A stretch of DNA of 64,000 bases, taken from NCBI RefSeq assembly GCF_000974485.1, contig NZ_BBOM01000005.1:1-64000 (forward strand), written 5' to 3'. Below the pieces are notes generated by a model. That model did no database searches, was not told the origin of the DNA, and saw only the letters and a program-made list of their open reading frames with translations. The position numbers and the translations under genes were made by a program. Positions 41,605 through 50,198 of the stretch are shown piece by piece (positions within the stretch are counted from its first letter, which is position 1; every line of letters starts with the position of its first letter). This DNA comes from Streptomyces sp. NBRC 109706 (GTDB taxonomy: Bacteria; Actinomycetota; Actinomycetes; Streptomycetales; Streptomycetaceae).

Positions 41605-44600
41605 ATGCATCGTGACCCCGCCCTTATCGAACGACGCCTCCACCGCGTGCTCACCCAGCGTCTGATCCCCGCCGTGCACGCGCACGGCGTCCCGCTCGAC
41701 ATCGGGGTGTGGCCCGTGTCCGGCGAACCCGTGCCCGTCGCCGACGGCCTGCGGGCCGAGTACCGCCCCGTCTCCGTCGGCCACCGCTGGGGTCCCGCCT
41801 GGTCCACCTGCTGGTTCCGGGTCAGCGGCACCGTGCCGCCCGCATGGGCCGGTCGACGCGTCGAGGCGGTGCTGGATCTCGGCTTCGACGCCACCAAGGC
41901 CGGCTTCGCAGCCGAAGGGCTCGCCTACCGCGCCGACGGCTCCCCCGTCAAAGCGCTCAACCCGCGCAACGCCTGTCTCACCGTGGCCGAGAAGGCCGTC
42001 GGCGGCGAGGAGTTCGTCTTCTATGTGGAGGCCGCCGCCAACCCGCTGATCCTCGACGACGGCCCCGGCGGCGTGCCCTTCCTCCCCACCCGCTCGGGGG
42101 ACCGCGCGCCCTGGCTGGGCGACGGCACCGGTGACGGCGGCGAGGCCGGCGAGCCGATCTACCGGCTGGCCAGGGCCGAGCTGGCCGTCTTCGACCCGGA
42201 CGTCTGGGAGTTGACCCGGGACCTCGACGTGCTGGGCGGCCTGCTGGCCGAACTGCCCGAGGAGGACACCCGCCGCTGGCAGCTGCTGCGCGCCGTGGAG
42301 AACGCCCTGGACGCCGTCGACCTCCATGACATCGCCGGCACCGCGACCGAGGCCAGGCGGCACCTCGCCCCCGCGCTGGCCGTCCCCGCCGTCGAGGGCG
42401 CGCACCGGATCTCCGCCGTGGGCCACGCGCATATCGACACCGCCTGGCTCTGGCCGCTGCGCGAGACCGTCCGCAAGGTGGCGCGCACCGTCGCCAATGT
42501 CACCTCGCTGATGGACGAACACCCCGAGTTCCGCTTTGTGATGAGCCAGGCGCAGCAGCTCGCCTGGCTCAAGGAGCACCGCCCCGAGGTCTTCGCCCGG
42601 GCCGTGGAGAAGGTGCGCACCGGACAGTTCCTGCCCGCCGGCAGCCTCTGGGTCGAGCCGGACACCAACATCACCGGCGGCGAGTCGCTGGCCCGCCAGT
42701 TCGTCCACGGAAAGCGGTTCTACCTGGACGAGTTCGGGATCGAGACCGAGGAGATGTGGCTCCCCGACACCTTCGGCTACAACGCGGCCCTGCCGCAGCT
42801 GATGAAGCTGGCCGGGGTGCGCTGGTTCCTCACCCAGAAGATCTCCTGGAACACCACCAACGACTTCCCGCACCACACCTTCTGGTGGGAGGGCATCGAC
42901 GGCACCCGGATCTTCAGCCACTTCCCGCCCGTCGACAGCTACAACGCCGAGCTGTCGGGCCGGGAGATCGCGCACAGCGAGCGCAACTTCCGGGACAAGG
43001 GCCTGGCCAACCGCTCCCTGGTGCCCTTCGGCTACGGCGACGGCGGCGGCGGTCCGACCCGCGAGATGCTGGGCCGCGCCGCCCGGCTGGGCGACCTCGC
43101 CGGCTCGGCCCGGGTGACGATCGAGGGCCCCGCCGAGTTCTTCGCCAAGGCCCACGAGGAGTACGGGGAGAACGCCCCCGTCTGGGTCGGCGAGCTCTAT
43201 CTGGAACTCCACCGGGGCACCCTGACCAGCCAGTTGGCCACCAAACAGGGCAACAGGCGCAGCGAACACCTGCTCCGCGAGGCCGAGCTGTGGTGCGCCA
43301 CCGCCACCCTGCGCACCGGCGCCGACTACCCGTACCAGCGGCTCGACCGGATCTGGAAGACCGTCCTCACCCACCAGTTCCACGACATCCTGCCGGGCTC
43401 CTCCATCGCCTGGGTCCACCAGGAGGCCGAGGAGACCTACGCCCGGGTCGCGGCCGAACTCGGCGAGCTGATCGACGGGGCGCAGCGCGCCCTCGCGGGA
43501 CCGGCCGAAGCGGGCGGCACCCTGGTCTTCAACGCCGCCCCACACGCGCGCGGCGGCGTCCCGGCGCTGGGCGCGAGCCCGGCGCCTGCCCCCACGGCAC
43601 CCCGTCCGCTCGCCGACACCACGCCGTTCGTCCTGGACAACGGACTGCTGCGGGTCACCGTCGACGAACGCGGTCTCGTCACCTCGATCCACGACATCGA
43701 GGCGGACCGCGAGACAGTCGCCCCCGGATCGGCCGCCAACCTGCTCCAGCTGCACCAGGACTTCCCCAACCAGTGGGACGCCTGGGACATCGACAGCTTC
43801 TACCGCAACGCGGTCACCGACCTGACCGAGGCGGACGAGGTGACGCCGACGCCCGACGGCGGCGTGCGCGTGGTCCGCACGGTGGGCGCGTCCCGGATCG
43901 AGCAGACGCTCACCCTGCCGGACGGCGTCCGCCGCCTGGACATCGACACGTTCGTGGACTGGCGGGAGCGCGAACGGCTGCTCAAGGCGGCGTTCCCGCT
44001 CGACCTGCGGGCCGAACTCTCGCGCGGCGAGATCCCGTTCGGCCACACCCCGCGCCCCACCCACAGCAACACCAGCTGGGAGGCGGCCAAGTTCGAGTTC
44101 TGCGCCCACCGCTACCTCCAGGTCGAGGAGCCCGGCTTCGGCGCGGCGCTGGTCAACGACTCCTCCTACGGACACGAGGTGACCAGGGACGTCCGCGCGG
44201 ACGGCGGCTCCACCACCACGCTGCGGCTCTCGCTGCTGCGCGGCGCCCGCTTCCCCGACCCGGAGGCGGACCTGGGACAGCACCGGCTGCGGTACGCCCT
44301 GGTGGTGGGCGCCTCGCTCGGCGACGCCATCCGCGAGGGCTACCACTTCAACCTGCCCGAACGCCGGGTCCCGGGCGACCGACCGGTGGCGCCGCTGGTG
44401 TCCCTGGACAACGAGGCCGTGGTGATCGAGGCCGTCAAACTGGCCGACGACGGCTCGGGCGATCTGGTGATCCGGCTCTTCGAGTCCCTGGGCGGCCGCG
44501 CGACGGCGCGGCTCGGCACCGACTTCGCCGTCGCCGACGCGGCCGTGACCGACCTGCTGGAACGGCCGTTGGCCGACGAACCGGCCCCCGACCTGGCCCG

Positions 44601-44661
44601 GCTGACGCTGCGACCGTTCGAGATCCGCACCCTGCGGCTCACCCCGGCGGCGCGCGGCTAG
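41605..44661 (+). CDS. GH38 alpha-mannosidase, copy B
   Basis: 1018 residues. GH38 markers: GHAHIDTAWLWP (His274, His276, Asp278), nucleophile Asp388 in MWLPDTFGYNAALPQL, TTNDFPHHTFWWEGIDG and HQFHDILPGSSIAWVH. No signal peptide, so cytoplasmic. Its N-terminal domain aligns with copy A (WAGRRVEAVLDLGFDATKAG versus DLGFDYAKGP). Two GH38 copies probably differ in linkage preference. Follows the ROK fusion gene by 144 bp and has its own conserved promoter; converges with the second ROK gene across a hairpin. Confidence 0.93.
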   Translation: MHRDPALIERRLHRVLTQRLIPAVHAHGVPLDIGVWPVSGEPVPVADGLRAEYRPVSVGHRWGPAWSTCWFRVSGTVPPAWAGRRVEAVLDLGFDATKAGFAAEGLAYRADGSPVKALNPRNACLTVAEKAVGGEEFVFYVEAAANPLILDDGPGGVPFLPTRSGDRAPWLGDGTGDGGEAGEPIYRLARAELAVFDPDVWELTRDLDVLGGLLAELPEEDTRRWQLLRAVENALDAVDLHDIAGTATEARRHLAPALAVPAVEGAHRISAVGHAHIDTAWLWPLRETVRKVARTVANVTSLMDEHPEFRFVMSQAQQLAWLKEHRPEVFARAVEKVRTGQFLPAGSLWVEPDTNITGGESLARQFVHGKRFYLDEFGIETEEMWLPDTFGYNAALPQLMKLAGVRWFLTQKISWNTTNDFPHHTFWWEGIDGTRIFSHFPPVDSYNAELSGREIAHSERNFRDKGLANRSLVPFGYGDGGGGPTREMLGRAARLGDLAGSARVTIEGPAEFFAKAHEEYGENAPVWVGELYLELHRGTLTSQLATKQGNRRSEHLLREAELWCATATLRTGADYPYQRLDRIWKTVLTHQFHDILPGSSIAWVHQEAEETYARVAAELGELIDGAQRALAGPAEAGGTLVFNAAPHARGGVPALGASPAPAPTAPRPLADTTPFVLDNGLLRVTVDERGLVTSIHDIEADRETVAPGSAANLLQLHQDFPNQWDAWDIDSFYRNAVTDLTEADEVTPTPDGGVRVVRTVGASRIEQTLTLPDGVRRLDIDTFVDWRERERLLKAAFPLDLRAELSRGEIPFGHTPRPTHSNTSWEAAKFEFCAHRYLQVEEPGFGAALVNDSSYGHEVTRDVRADGGSTTTLRLSLLRGARFPDPEADLGQHRLRYALVVGASLGDAIREGYHFNLPERRVPGDRPVAPLVSLDNEAVVIEAVKLADDGSGDLVIRLFESLGGRATARLGTDFAVADAAVTDLLERPLADEPAPDLARLTLRPFEIRTLRLTPAARG

Positions 44662-44690
44662 ACGTTGCCGGGACGAGCGTCCCGAACGGC

Positions 44691-44724
44691 GCGCGGGCCG
44701 GCGCGTGATGCGACCGGCCCGCGC
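44691..44724. terminator. Bidirectional hairpin between GH38-B and the second ROK gene
   Basis: GCGCGGGCCGG (44691-44701) and CCGGCCCGCGC (44714-44724), 12-nt loop, midway between the two convergent stops. Confidence 0.65.
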
Positions 44725-44749
44725 GTCGGGGGCTGTTGACGCCGGCGGA

Positions 44750-45943
44750 CTACCGCAGGAGGAGGGACTGGGGGCGCGCCGAGAGGGTGCGGTCCAGCAC
44801 CAGGCAGGCGGCCCCCACCGCGCCCACGTCCTCGCCCACCCCGGTGCTGGTCACGACGGTGGGGTGGATCTTCTTCACAAACGGCGACTGTTCCACCATG
44901 TCCGGGATGATCCGCAGGAAACGGTCCCGGAGATGGGTCCAGATCGGGCCGCCGAAGACGATCATCTCCGCGTCCACCAGCGTCGCGGCGGCGGCGACGC
45001 CCCGGCCCACCCGCACCGCCCAGCGGTCGATGATGTCGCCGGCCGTGGCGTTCTCCTCGGCCAACCGGCTCAGCTCGGCCAGCCCGCGCTCGGCGTCCCT
45101 GGGGCCGAGCGGGGTGAACTCATGGCCCAGCACGCCCAGTTGAATGCCTTCGTCCACCATGGCCCGGGTGGTGCAGGCCGCGCCGAGCCCGCCGACCTCG
45201 CCGGCGTTGCCCGATACGCCGCGCAGCACCGTGTCCTCGACGACCAGGCCCATCCCCGAGCCGGTGCCCAGATAGAAAAAGAGAAAGTTGCCGGTGTCGG
45301 TGGCCGCGCCGGCCCAGCGCTCGGCCGTCGCTGCGGCGATCACATCCTTGTCCAGCAGCACCGGCAGCCCGGTCTCCACGCTGAGGAAGTCCCGCAGCGG
45401 CACCCGGCCCCAGCCCTCCAACTCGGGGGGATCGACCACCAGTCCGGCCGACATGTCCACCGGCCCGGGGGCGGCGATCCCCACGCCGAGGATCCGCTCC
45501 CTGGGCACCCCCGACTCCTCGATGAGCGTCTGGAGCGAGGCGCTGATGCCGGCCAACGTGTGATCCGGATCGGCGACGCGCGGCGTGGGGGTCCGCAGAC
45601 GCGTCACCACCCGGCCCAGCAGATCCAGCACCACATAGGTGATCACGGCGGGGTCCAGATGCACCCCCACGGCGAACCTGGCCTCCGGGCTGACCTGGAG
45701 CAGGGTGCGCGGTTTGCCGGTGCCCGTGCTCTTCTTGCCGGTCTCCCGCGCCAGTCCGTGGTCCAGCAGCCGGCGGCAGATATTGGAGACGGTCTGCGCG
45801 GACAGGCCGGTGGCCTCCGCCAGCTCCACCCGGCTCAGCCCCTCCGGAACCCGACGGATCGCGTCCAGCACCACGGACTCGTTGAAGTCGCCCATGCGGG
45901 GCAGGTTGGTGCCACGCCGGATCGTCAACTGCTGCCTGCCCAT
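44750..45943 (-). CDS. ROK-family transcriptional regulator
   Basis: 397 residues. N-terminal winged helix GDFNESVVLDAIRRVPEGLS with RVELAEATGLSAQTVSNICR (about 17-60), then the ROK domain: FAVGVHLDPAVITYVVLDLL, GVGIAAPGPVDMSAG, VLLDKDVIAAATAERW, FYLGTGSGMGLVVED, GNAGEVGGLG. The HxnCxCGxxGC zinc signature of active ROK kinases is missing, so it is most likely a sugar-responsive repressor. Probably controls the mannonate-dehydratase-like gene and importer B; an element in its own upstream region (46162-46182) recurs in their shared promoter. Confidence 0.88.
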   Translation of the reverse strand: MGRQQLTIRRGTNLPRMGDFNESVVLDAIRRVPEGLSRVELAEATGLSAQTVSNICRRLLDHGLARETGKKSTGTGKPRTLLQVSPEARFAVGVHLDPAVITYVVLDLLGRVVTRLRTPTPRVADPDHTLAGISASLQTLIEESGVPRERILGVGIAAPGPVDMSAGLVVDPPELEGWGRVPLRDFLSVETGLPVLLDKDVIAAATAERWAGAATDTGNFLFFYLGTGSGMGLVVEDTVLRGVSGNAGEVGGLGAACTTRAMVDEGIQLGVLGHEFTPLGPRDAERGLAELSRLAEENATAGDIIDRWAVRVGRGVAAAATLVDAEMIVFGGPIWTHLRDRFLRIIPDMVEQSPFVKKIHPTVVTSTGVGEDVGAVGAACLVLDRTLSARPQSLLLR

Positions 45944-46161
45944 CGCCTATGTCCTCCAGGACGAAACGTCGGGGAGTGCGTCGAACACCCCGGCCGTCGG
46001 GGCCGATCGACACGCCTGGGTGGCGTCCCCGGCATCCCGACGGCGTCCCCGCTCCGGCTCCGGCCTCGGCCGCTGGCCAGGACAACCGCCCATGGCCGCC
46101 CGACCGCCCAATCTACTCCCGGCCGCCGGAGGACTCTGTTCCCGGCCGCCAGAACCACATC

Positions 46162-46182
46162 CTAAATCAATACGATGGAGGT
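46162..46182. promoter_or_regulatory. Candidate ROK operator in the 300-bp gap upstream of the second ROK gene
   Basis: The gap 45944-46243 holds no gene. In it, CTAAATCAATACGATGGAGG is the only AT-rich stretch, and it resembles the reverse strand of 47668-47689 (CTAAATCGAGTTGATGTACGG) in the promoter region of importer B and the dehydratase gene. It is a possible common operator. The minus-strand reading also offers TTGATT as a -35, without a convincing -10. Confidence 0.45.
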
Positions 46183-46243
46183 TGTGAGGCGTCCCGGTCC
46201 CGGAACCGGGGGCCCCTCCCCGGGCGACGCCCGGACTCCTCCC

Positions 46244-47611
46244 TCAGGGCCGCCCCACGCTGCCGTCCACCGTCCGCAGCAACGCCCAACGGTCGTGCTC
46301 CAAAGGCTCGGTCACCGGATGGCGGGCCGCCGCGCGCTCGTCGAAGTCGACGCCGAGCCCCGGCTCCGACGAGGGGCGCAGCCCGCCGTCCCGGGGCACG
46401 GGGGCGCCGGGGAACACCTCAAGCGTCGCCTCCGTGAACCTGGCCGCCTCCTGCACCCCGAACGCCGGCGAGGAGATGTCCAGCGCGACATTGGCCGCCA
46501 TCCCCACCGGGCTCACGTCGCCGGGCCCGTGCGGCGCGGTGCGCACCCCGAACAGCTCGCAGGCGGCGACGAGTTTGCGGGTGGGCGTGAGTCCGCCCAG
46601 GGTGGGGATCCGGATCCGCGCGAAATCGATCGCGCCCGCCCGCAGCTGCGGGAGATACATCTGCGCGTCGTGGTACAGCTCGCCGACGGCCAGCGGCACC
46701 GAACCCGCCGCCCGCAGCCGGGGGAAGTGGTCCATGTCCTCCGGCGCCAGCACATCCTCCAGAAAGAAGAGACGGGCCGGCTCCACCTCCCTGACCAGCG
46801 TGAACGCCTCGGCCGGGGAGAGTCGTTCATGCACGTCGTGCAGCAACTCGACATCGGGCCCGACCTTCTCCCGCACCTCGGCGAGCACGGCGGGCACCTG
46901 GCGCAGATAGGCCGTGGAGTCCCAGACGCCGGTGCGCAGCCGGCGCCGCTCGGCCTCAACGGCGTCGGCGGGCCCGGCGCCATAGGTGTCGGACCCCGGC
47001 ACCGGGACCTGCACCCTGACATGCCGGTAGCCCCGGGCGGCGGCGGCCAGCACGCGCTCGGCCACCTCGTCGGCGTCCCGCCCGTCGACATGGGTGTAGG
47101 CGGCGGCGAACTCCCGTGCCCGCCCGCCGAGCAGGGCGTGCAGTGGAAGCCCGGCGACCTTGCCCTTGATGTCCCAGAGCGCCACATCCAGCGCGGCCAG
47201 CGCGTTCTGGGCGATCGAACCGCCACGCCAGTAGCCGCTGTTGAGCAGCAGACGGTGGATGTCCTCGATATCGGCGCTGTCCCGGCCCAGCAGCAGCGGA
47301 CCGAGATAGGAGTCGATCACCGCCCTGACCGCCAGGGTGCGTTGGGGGTCGCTGGCGCAGCCGAGGCCGTAGAGCCCCGGCTGGTCGGTCTCGACCCTGA
47401 CGATCACATACGGGCAGCCCTGGGGCGCGCACAGGAAGGTGCGCACGCCCTTCACCCGTGGGGAGCCGGCGTCGCCGGCCCAGGGGGCGGGGGCCAGCAG
47501 TTCGCGCGACGGACCGTCGTCGGCCGGTCGCGGCCGGGGGTCGGGAGGGAGGTCGAACGGGAGGTCAAGCGGGGGGTCAAGGGGCTCTGGGGGTTGCTCT
47601 GCTGACGCCAT
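46244..47611 (-). CDS. Mannonate-dehydratase-like (ManD/RspA) enolase-superfamily enzyme
   Basis: 455 residues from ATG 47611 (GGAG upstream). The first 50 residues are a Pro/Asp-rich extension not needed for the fold. The body matches the ManD/RspA branch: GRDSADIEDIHRLLLNSGYW, LAALDVALWDIKGKVAGLPL, AYTHVDGRDADEVAER, metal/catalytic LLHDVHERLSP (Asp259, His261), LEDVLAPED (Glu285), LAVGELYHD (Glu311), APHGPGDVSP (His361). Such enzymes dehydrate acid sugars (D-mannonate, D-gluconate) or are of low activity (RspA). It is the only catabolic enzyme between the ROK gene and importer B, and divergent from the latter. Confidence 0.85.
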   Translation of the reverse strand: MASAEQPPEPLDPPLDLPFDLPPDPRPRPADDGPSRELLAPAPWAGDAGSPRVKGVRTFLCAPQGCPYVIVRVETDQPGLYGLGCASDPQRTLAVRAVIDSYLGPLLLGRDSADIEDIHRLLLNSGYWRGGSIAQNALAALDVALWDIKGKVAGLPLHALLGGRAREFAAAYTHVDGRDADEVAERVLAAAARGYRHVRVQVPVPGSDTYGAGPADAVEAERRRLRTGVWDSTAYLRQVPAVLAEVREKVGPDVELLHDVHERLSPAEAFTLVREVEPARLFFLEDVLAPEDMDHFPRLRAAGSVPLAVGELYHDAQMYLPQLRAGAIDFARIRIPTLGGLTPTRKLVAACELFGVRTAPHGPGDVSPVGMAANVALDISSPAFGVQEAARFTEATLEVFPGAPVPRDGGLRPSSEPGLGVDFDERAAARHPVTEPLEHDRWALLRTVDGSVGRP

Positions 47612-47662
47612 AGGAGATCTCCGGAGGTCGGCCGCCGAGGTTGTTTCGGCGTGTGACGAGCG

Positions 47663-47691
47663 TTGACACCGTACATCAACTCGATTTAGCT
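47663..47691 (+). promoter_or_regulatory. Promoter of importer B operon
   Basis: Consensus -35 TTGACA (47663-47668), 17-bp spacer and -10 TTAGCT (47686-47691), 51 bp before the GTG start. The spacer carries the ACATCAACTCGATTTAG word shared (reverse strand) with 46162-46182. Confidence 0.65.
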
Positions 47692-47742
47692 TCCGGGGCA
47701 CACCGCTCCCCGCGGGCCGACTCCCGGGAAAGGATGGGCAAC

Positions 47743-49128
47743 GTGGCCCCACCACATCCCCGCCGTACCACTCGGCGGAGCAAGACATTGGGGGTAGCCC
47801 TCGCGCTGACCACGGTGCTCGCCGCCTGTGGTGGCGGCCAAGGCAGCGACGACCCCGACCAGTTGGAGATGTGGACGTTCAAGCAGTCCCATGTCGCGGG
47901 TCTTGAGGCGGCGGCGGAGATCTTCGAACGGGAGACCGGGGTCTCCGTGAAGATCCAGGCCTATACGCCCGACGACGCCTACAACACCAAGGTGGCGGCC
48001 TCCGCCAGGACCAACGACCTTCCCGACGTCCTCGAAGTGCACGCCAACGGCAGCGACTTCAGCTTCGGCGGCGCCGGCCTGCTGGAAGACCTCTCGGACG
48101 ATGTCACCGAGGAGTGGACCGAGCGGTTCCTCCCCCCGGTCGCCCAGGACGGCACCGTCACCCGACAGTTCTACGAACAGTCGCTGGCGCCCGGCGCGGC
48201 CACCGTGGGCATCCAGGAGGGCGAGCGCTACAGCGTCCCGTTCACCGTGGGCACCTTCGGCATCGTCTACGCCAACAAGGAACGCCTCCAGCAGGCCGGG
48301 TTCACCGAAGCCCCGGAGACCTGGGAGGAGTTCATCGCGATGCTCGACGCGGTGGGCCAGGAGTTCCCGGACAACGGCGGCGTCACCATCGGCATGAAGG
48401 TGCCGTCGACGGGCCTTGAGTGGATGCTCCAGCCCATGGCCTACGGCCAGTTGGGCCCGGACGCCTATCCGGCGCTCTTCTCCGAGGACCCGGAGGTCAA
48501 CTGGTCGTCGCCGACCGGGGTGCGGACGCTGGAGACCTTCGGTCAGGTCAATCCCTACTGGACGCCGGGCACCGGGATCCTGGGGATCGACGAGGCGGAC
48601 CTGTCGTTCGCCCACGGCGAGTCGACCTTTGTGGTCGGGGGCACCTTCACCCTGGCCTTCCTCGCCGAGAACGGCGTCGACCCCGACAACCTCCTCACCT
48701 TCCCCATCCCGCCGCCCGAGGGCGCCGCGCTGCCGGACATGGAGCTCAAGCCCTTCGCGCTGACCGGCCTCTCGGTGGTCAGGGAGGGCGGCAACATGGA
48801 CACGGCGCTGGAGTGGGTGCGCTTCCTCTCCCGGGACGATGTGGCGCGGGAGTTCGCGCAGACCGCGCTCGACCTGCCGCCCAACGATCTGGGGCCGCGC
48901 CCCGAGGAGGCGGTCGGGCCCGTGCTGGGCGCGATGGCCGCCTCGCTGGGCGAGAGCGAGGACGCCTACCACGCCGGGGACACCAGCTACAAGCCCAACG
49001 GCTATGACGCGGCCGATGTCGGGGCCGTGTTCGCCGAGTTCGCCCCGCTGGCGCGCAGGGACGCGGAGCGGTCCGGCGAGGCGCTGTCCGATCTCATCAA
49101 CTCCTACTGGGCGGAGTCACGGCGTTGA
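47743..49128 (+). CDS. Sugar-binding lipoprotein of ABC importer B
   Basis: 461 residues from GTG 47743 (AAAGGA upstream); upstream in-frame starts would fall inside the promoter or too close to AAGGA. Lipoprotein signal ending ALTTVLAACGGG. Type-1 sugar-binding protein: LEMWTFKQSHVAGLEAAAEI, VSVKIQAYTPDDAYNTKVAA, YSVPFTVGTFGIVYANKERL, FVVGGTFTLAFLAENG. Stop overlaps the first permease start (TTGA). Probably imports an oligosaccharide or glycoside. Confidence 0.9.
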   Translation: MAPPHPRRTTRRSKTLGVALALTTVLAACGGGQGSDDPDQLEMWTFKQSHVAGLEAAAEIFERETGVSVKIQAYTPDDAYNTKVAASARTNDLPDVLEVHANGSDFSFGGAGLLEDLSDDVTEEWTERFLPPVAQDGTVTRQFYEQSLAPGAATVGIQEGERYSVPFTVGTFGIVYANKERLQQAGFTEAPETWEEFIAMLDAVGQEFPDNGGVTIGMKVPSTGLEWMLQPMAYGQLGPDAYPALFSEDPEVNWSSPTGVRTLETFGQVNPYWTPGTGILGIDEADLSFAHGESTFVVGGTFTLAFLAENGVDPDNLLTFPIPPPEGAALPDMELKPFALTGLSVVREGGNMDTALEWVRFLSRDDVAREFAQTALDLPPNDLGPRPEEAVGPVLGAMAASLGESEDAYHAGDTSYKPNGYDAADVGAVFAEFAPLARRDAERSGEALSDLINSYWAESRR

Positions 49129-50198
49129 GCGGCGAGACATCTTCAGAAGCGGCCCCTCCGGGGTCGTCCGGGGCCGGACGCGGCGCGCCCGGCAGGCCCG
49201 GGGAACGGCCGGCGGCCGGGAAGCGCGGGAACGCCACCGGGCGTCGGAACACCGACGGGCCCGGGGAAGCCCCGGCGCGGGCGATCCGCGCGGCACGCGG
49301 GCAGCGCAGACGGGAAGCCGCCTGGGGCTACGCCTTCGCCGCCCCGGCGCTGGTGCTCTTCGGGATCATGGGCGTCTACACCATCGTCTACGGCTTTCTG
49401 CTGAGCTTCGCCGAATGGAACGGCTTCTGGCCCCGGTGGAACTGGGTCGGACTGGACAACTACGCGGATCTGCTGTGGCGGAGCCCGGTGCACGCCCCGG
49501 CGGTGCGGGAGGCGGCGACCAACACCCTCTGGGTGATGATCGCGGTGCCGCTGCTGACGGTGGCGATCAGCTTCCCGCTGGCGGTGGTGCTCAACTCGGC
49601 CAGGCGCTTCGGCGGACTGCTGCGCTCGGTGTACTTCCTGCCCTATGTGACCACCGGCATCGCGGTCTACTTCGCCTGGCAGTACATCCTGGAGCCCAAC
49701 GGGGCCATCAACCTGCTGCTCAAGAGCCTGGGCATGGGGTCGCTCTCGCAGCCGGAGGGCTTCCTGGGGAACCCGGACACCGCCCTGCCGACCCTGATCG
49801 TGGTGATGGTGTGGTCGTCGGTGCCCGTCGCCATGCTGCTCTATCTCACTGGGCTCCAGGCGCTGGACAGATCCCTGCTTGAGGCCTCCCAACTGGACGG
49901 CGCGGGATGGTGGCGCACCCAGCTGAGCGTGGTGTGGCCGCTGCTGCGACCGATCACCGCCGTGATCGTGCTGCTCAACCTGCGGGACTCGCTCCAGGGC
50001 TTCCAGATCTTCCTGATCATGACCAATGGCGGGCCGGGCAACAGCACCAACGTGCTGGGGCTTGAGACCTATCGGCTCGCCTTCCTCTCGGAGTTGGCGC
50101 CCACGCTCGGGCTGGCCAGCGCCCTGGGCTGGCTGCTCTTCATAGCGGCTCTGGTCGTCGCCATCGTCAACCAGCGAGCGTTGCGGAGGGTCGGATGA
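49125..50198 (+). CDS. ABC sugar permease (MalF/UgpA type), importer B
   Basis: 357 residues from a TTG overlapping the previous stop. A long basic/Gly-rich cytosolic N-terminus (1-65) precedes six helices (YAFAAPALVLFGIMGVYTIV first). EAA loop RSLLEASQLDGAGWWRTQLS and QIFLIMTNGGPGNSTNVLGL are family features. Coupled to the second permease by ATGA overlap. Confidence 0.9.
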   Translation: MSGETSSEAAPPGSSGAGRGAPGRPGERPAAGKRGNATGRRNTDGPGEAPARAIRAARGQRRREAAWGYAFAAPALVLFGIMGVYTIVYGFLLSFAEWNGFWPRWNWVGLDNYADLLWRSPVHAPAVREAATNTLWVMIAVPLLTVAISFPLAVVLNSARRFGGLLRSVYFLPYVTTGIAVYFAWQYILEPNGAINLLLKSLGMGSLSQPEGFLGNPDTALPTLIVVMVWSSVPVAMLLYLTGLQALDRSLLEASQLDGAGWWRTQLSVVWPLLRPITAVIVLLNLRDSLQGFQIFLIMTNGGPGNSTNVLGLETYRLAFLSELAPTLGLASALGWLLFIAALVVAIVNQRALRRVG

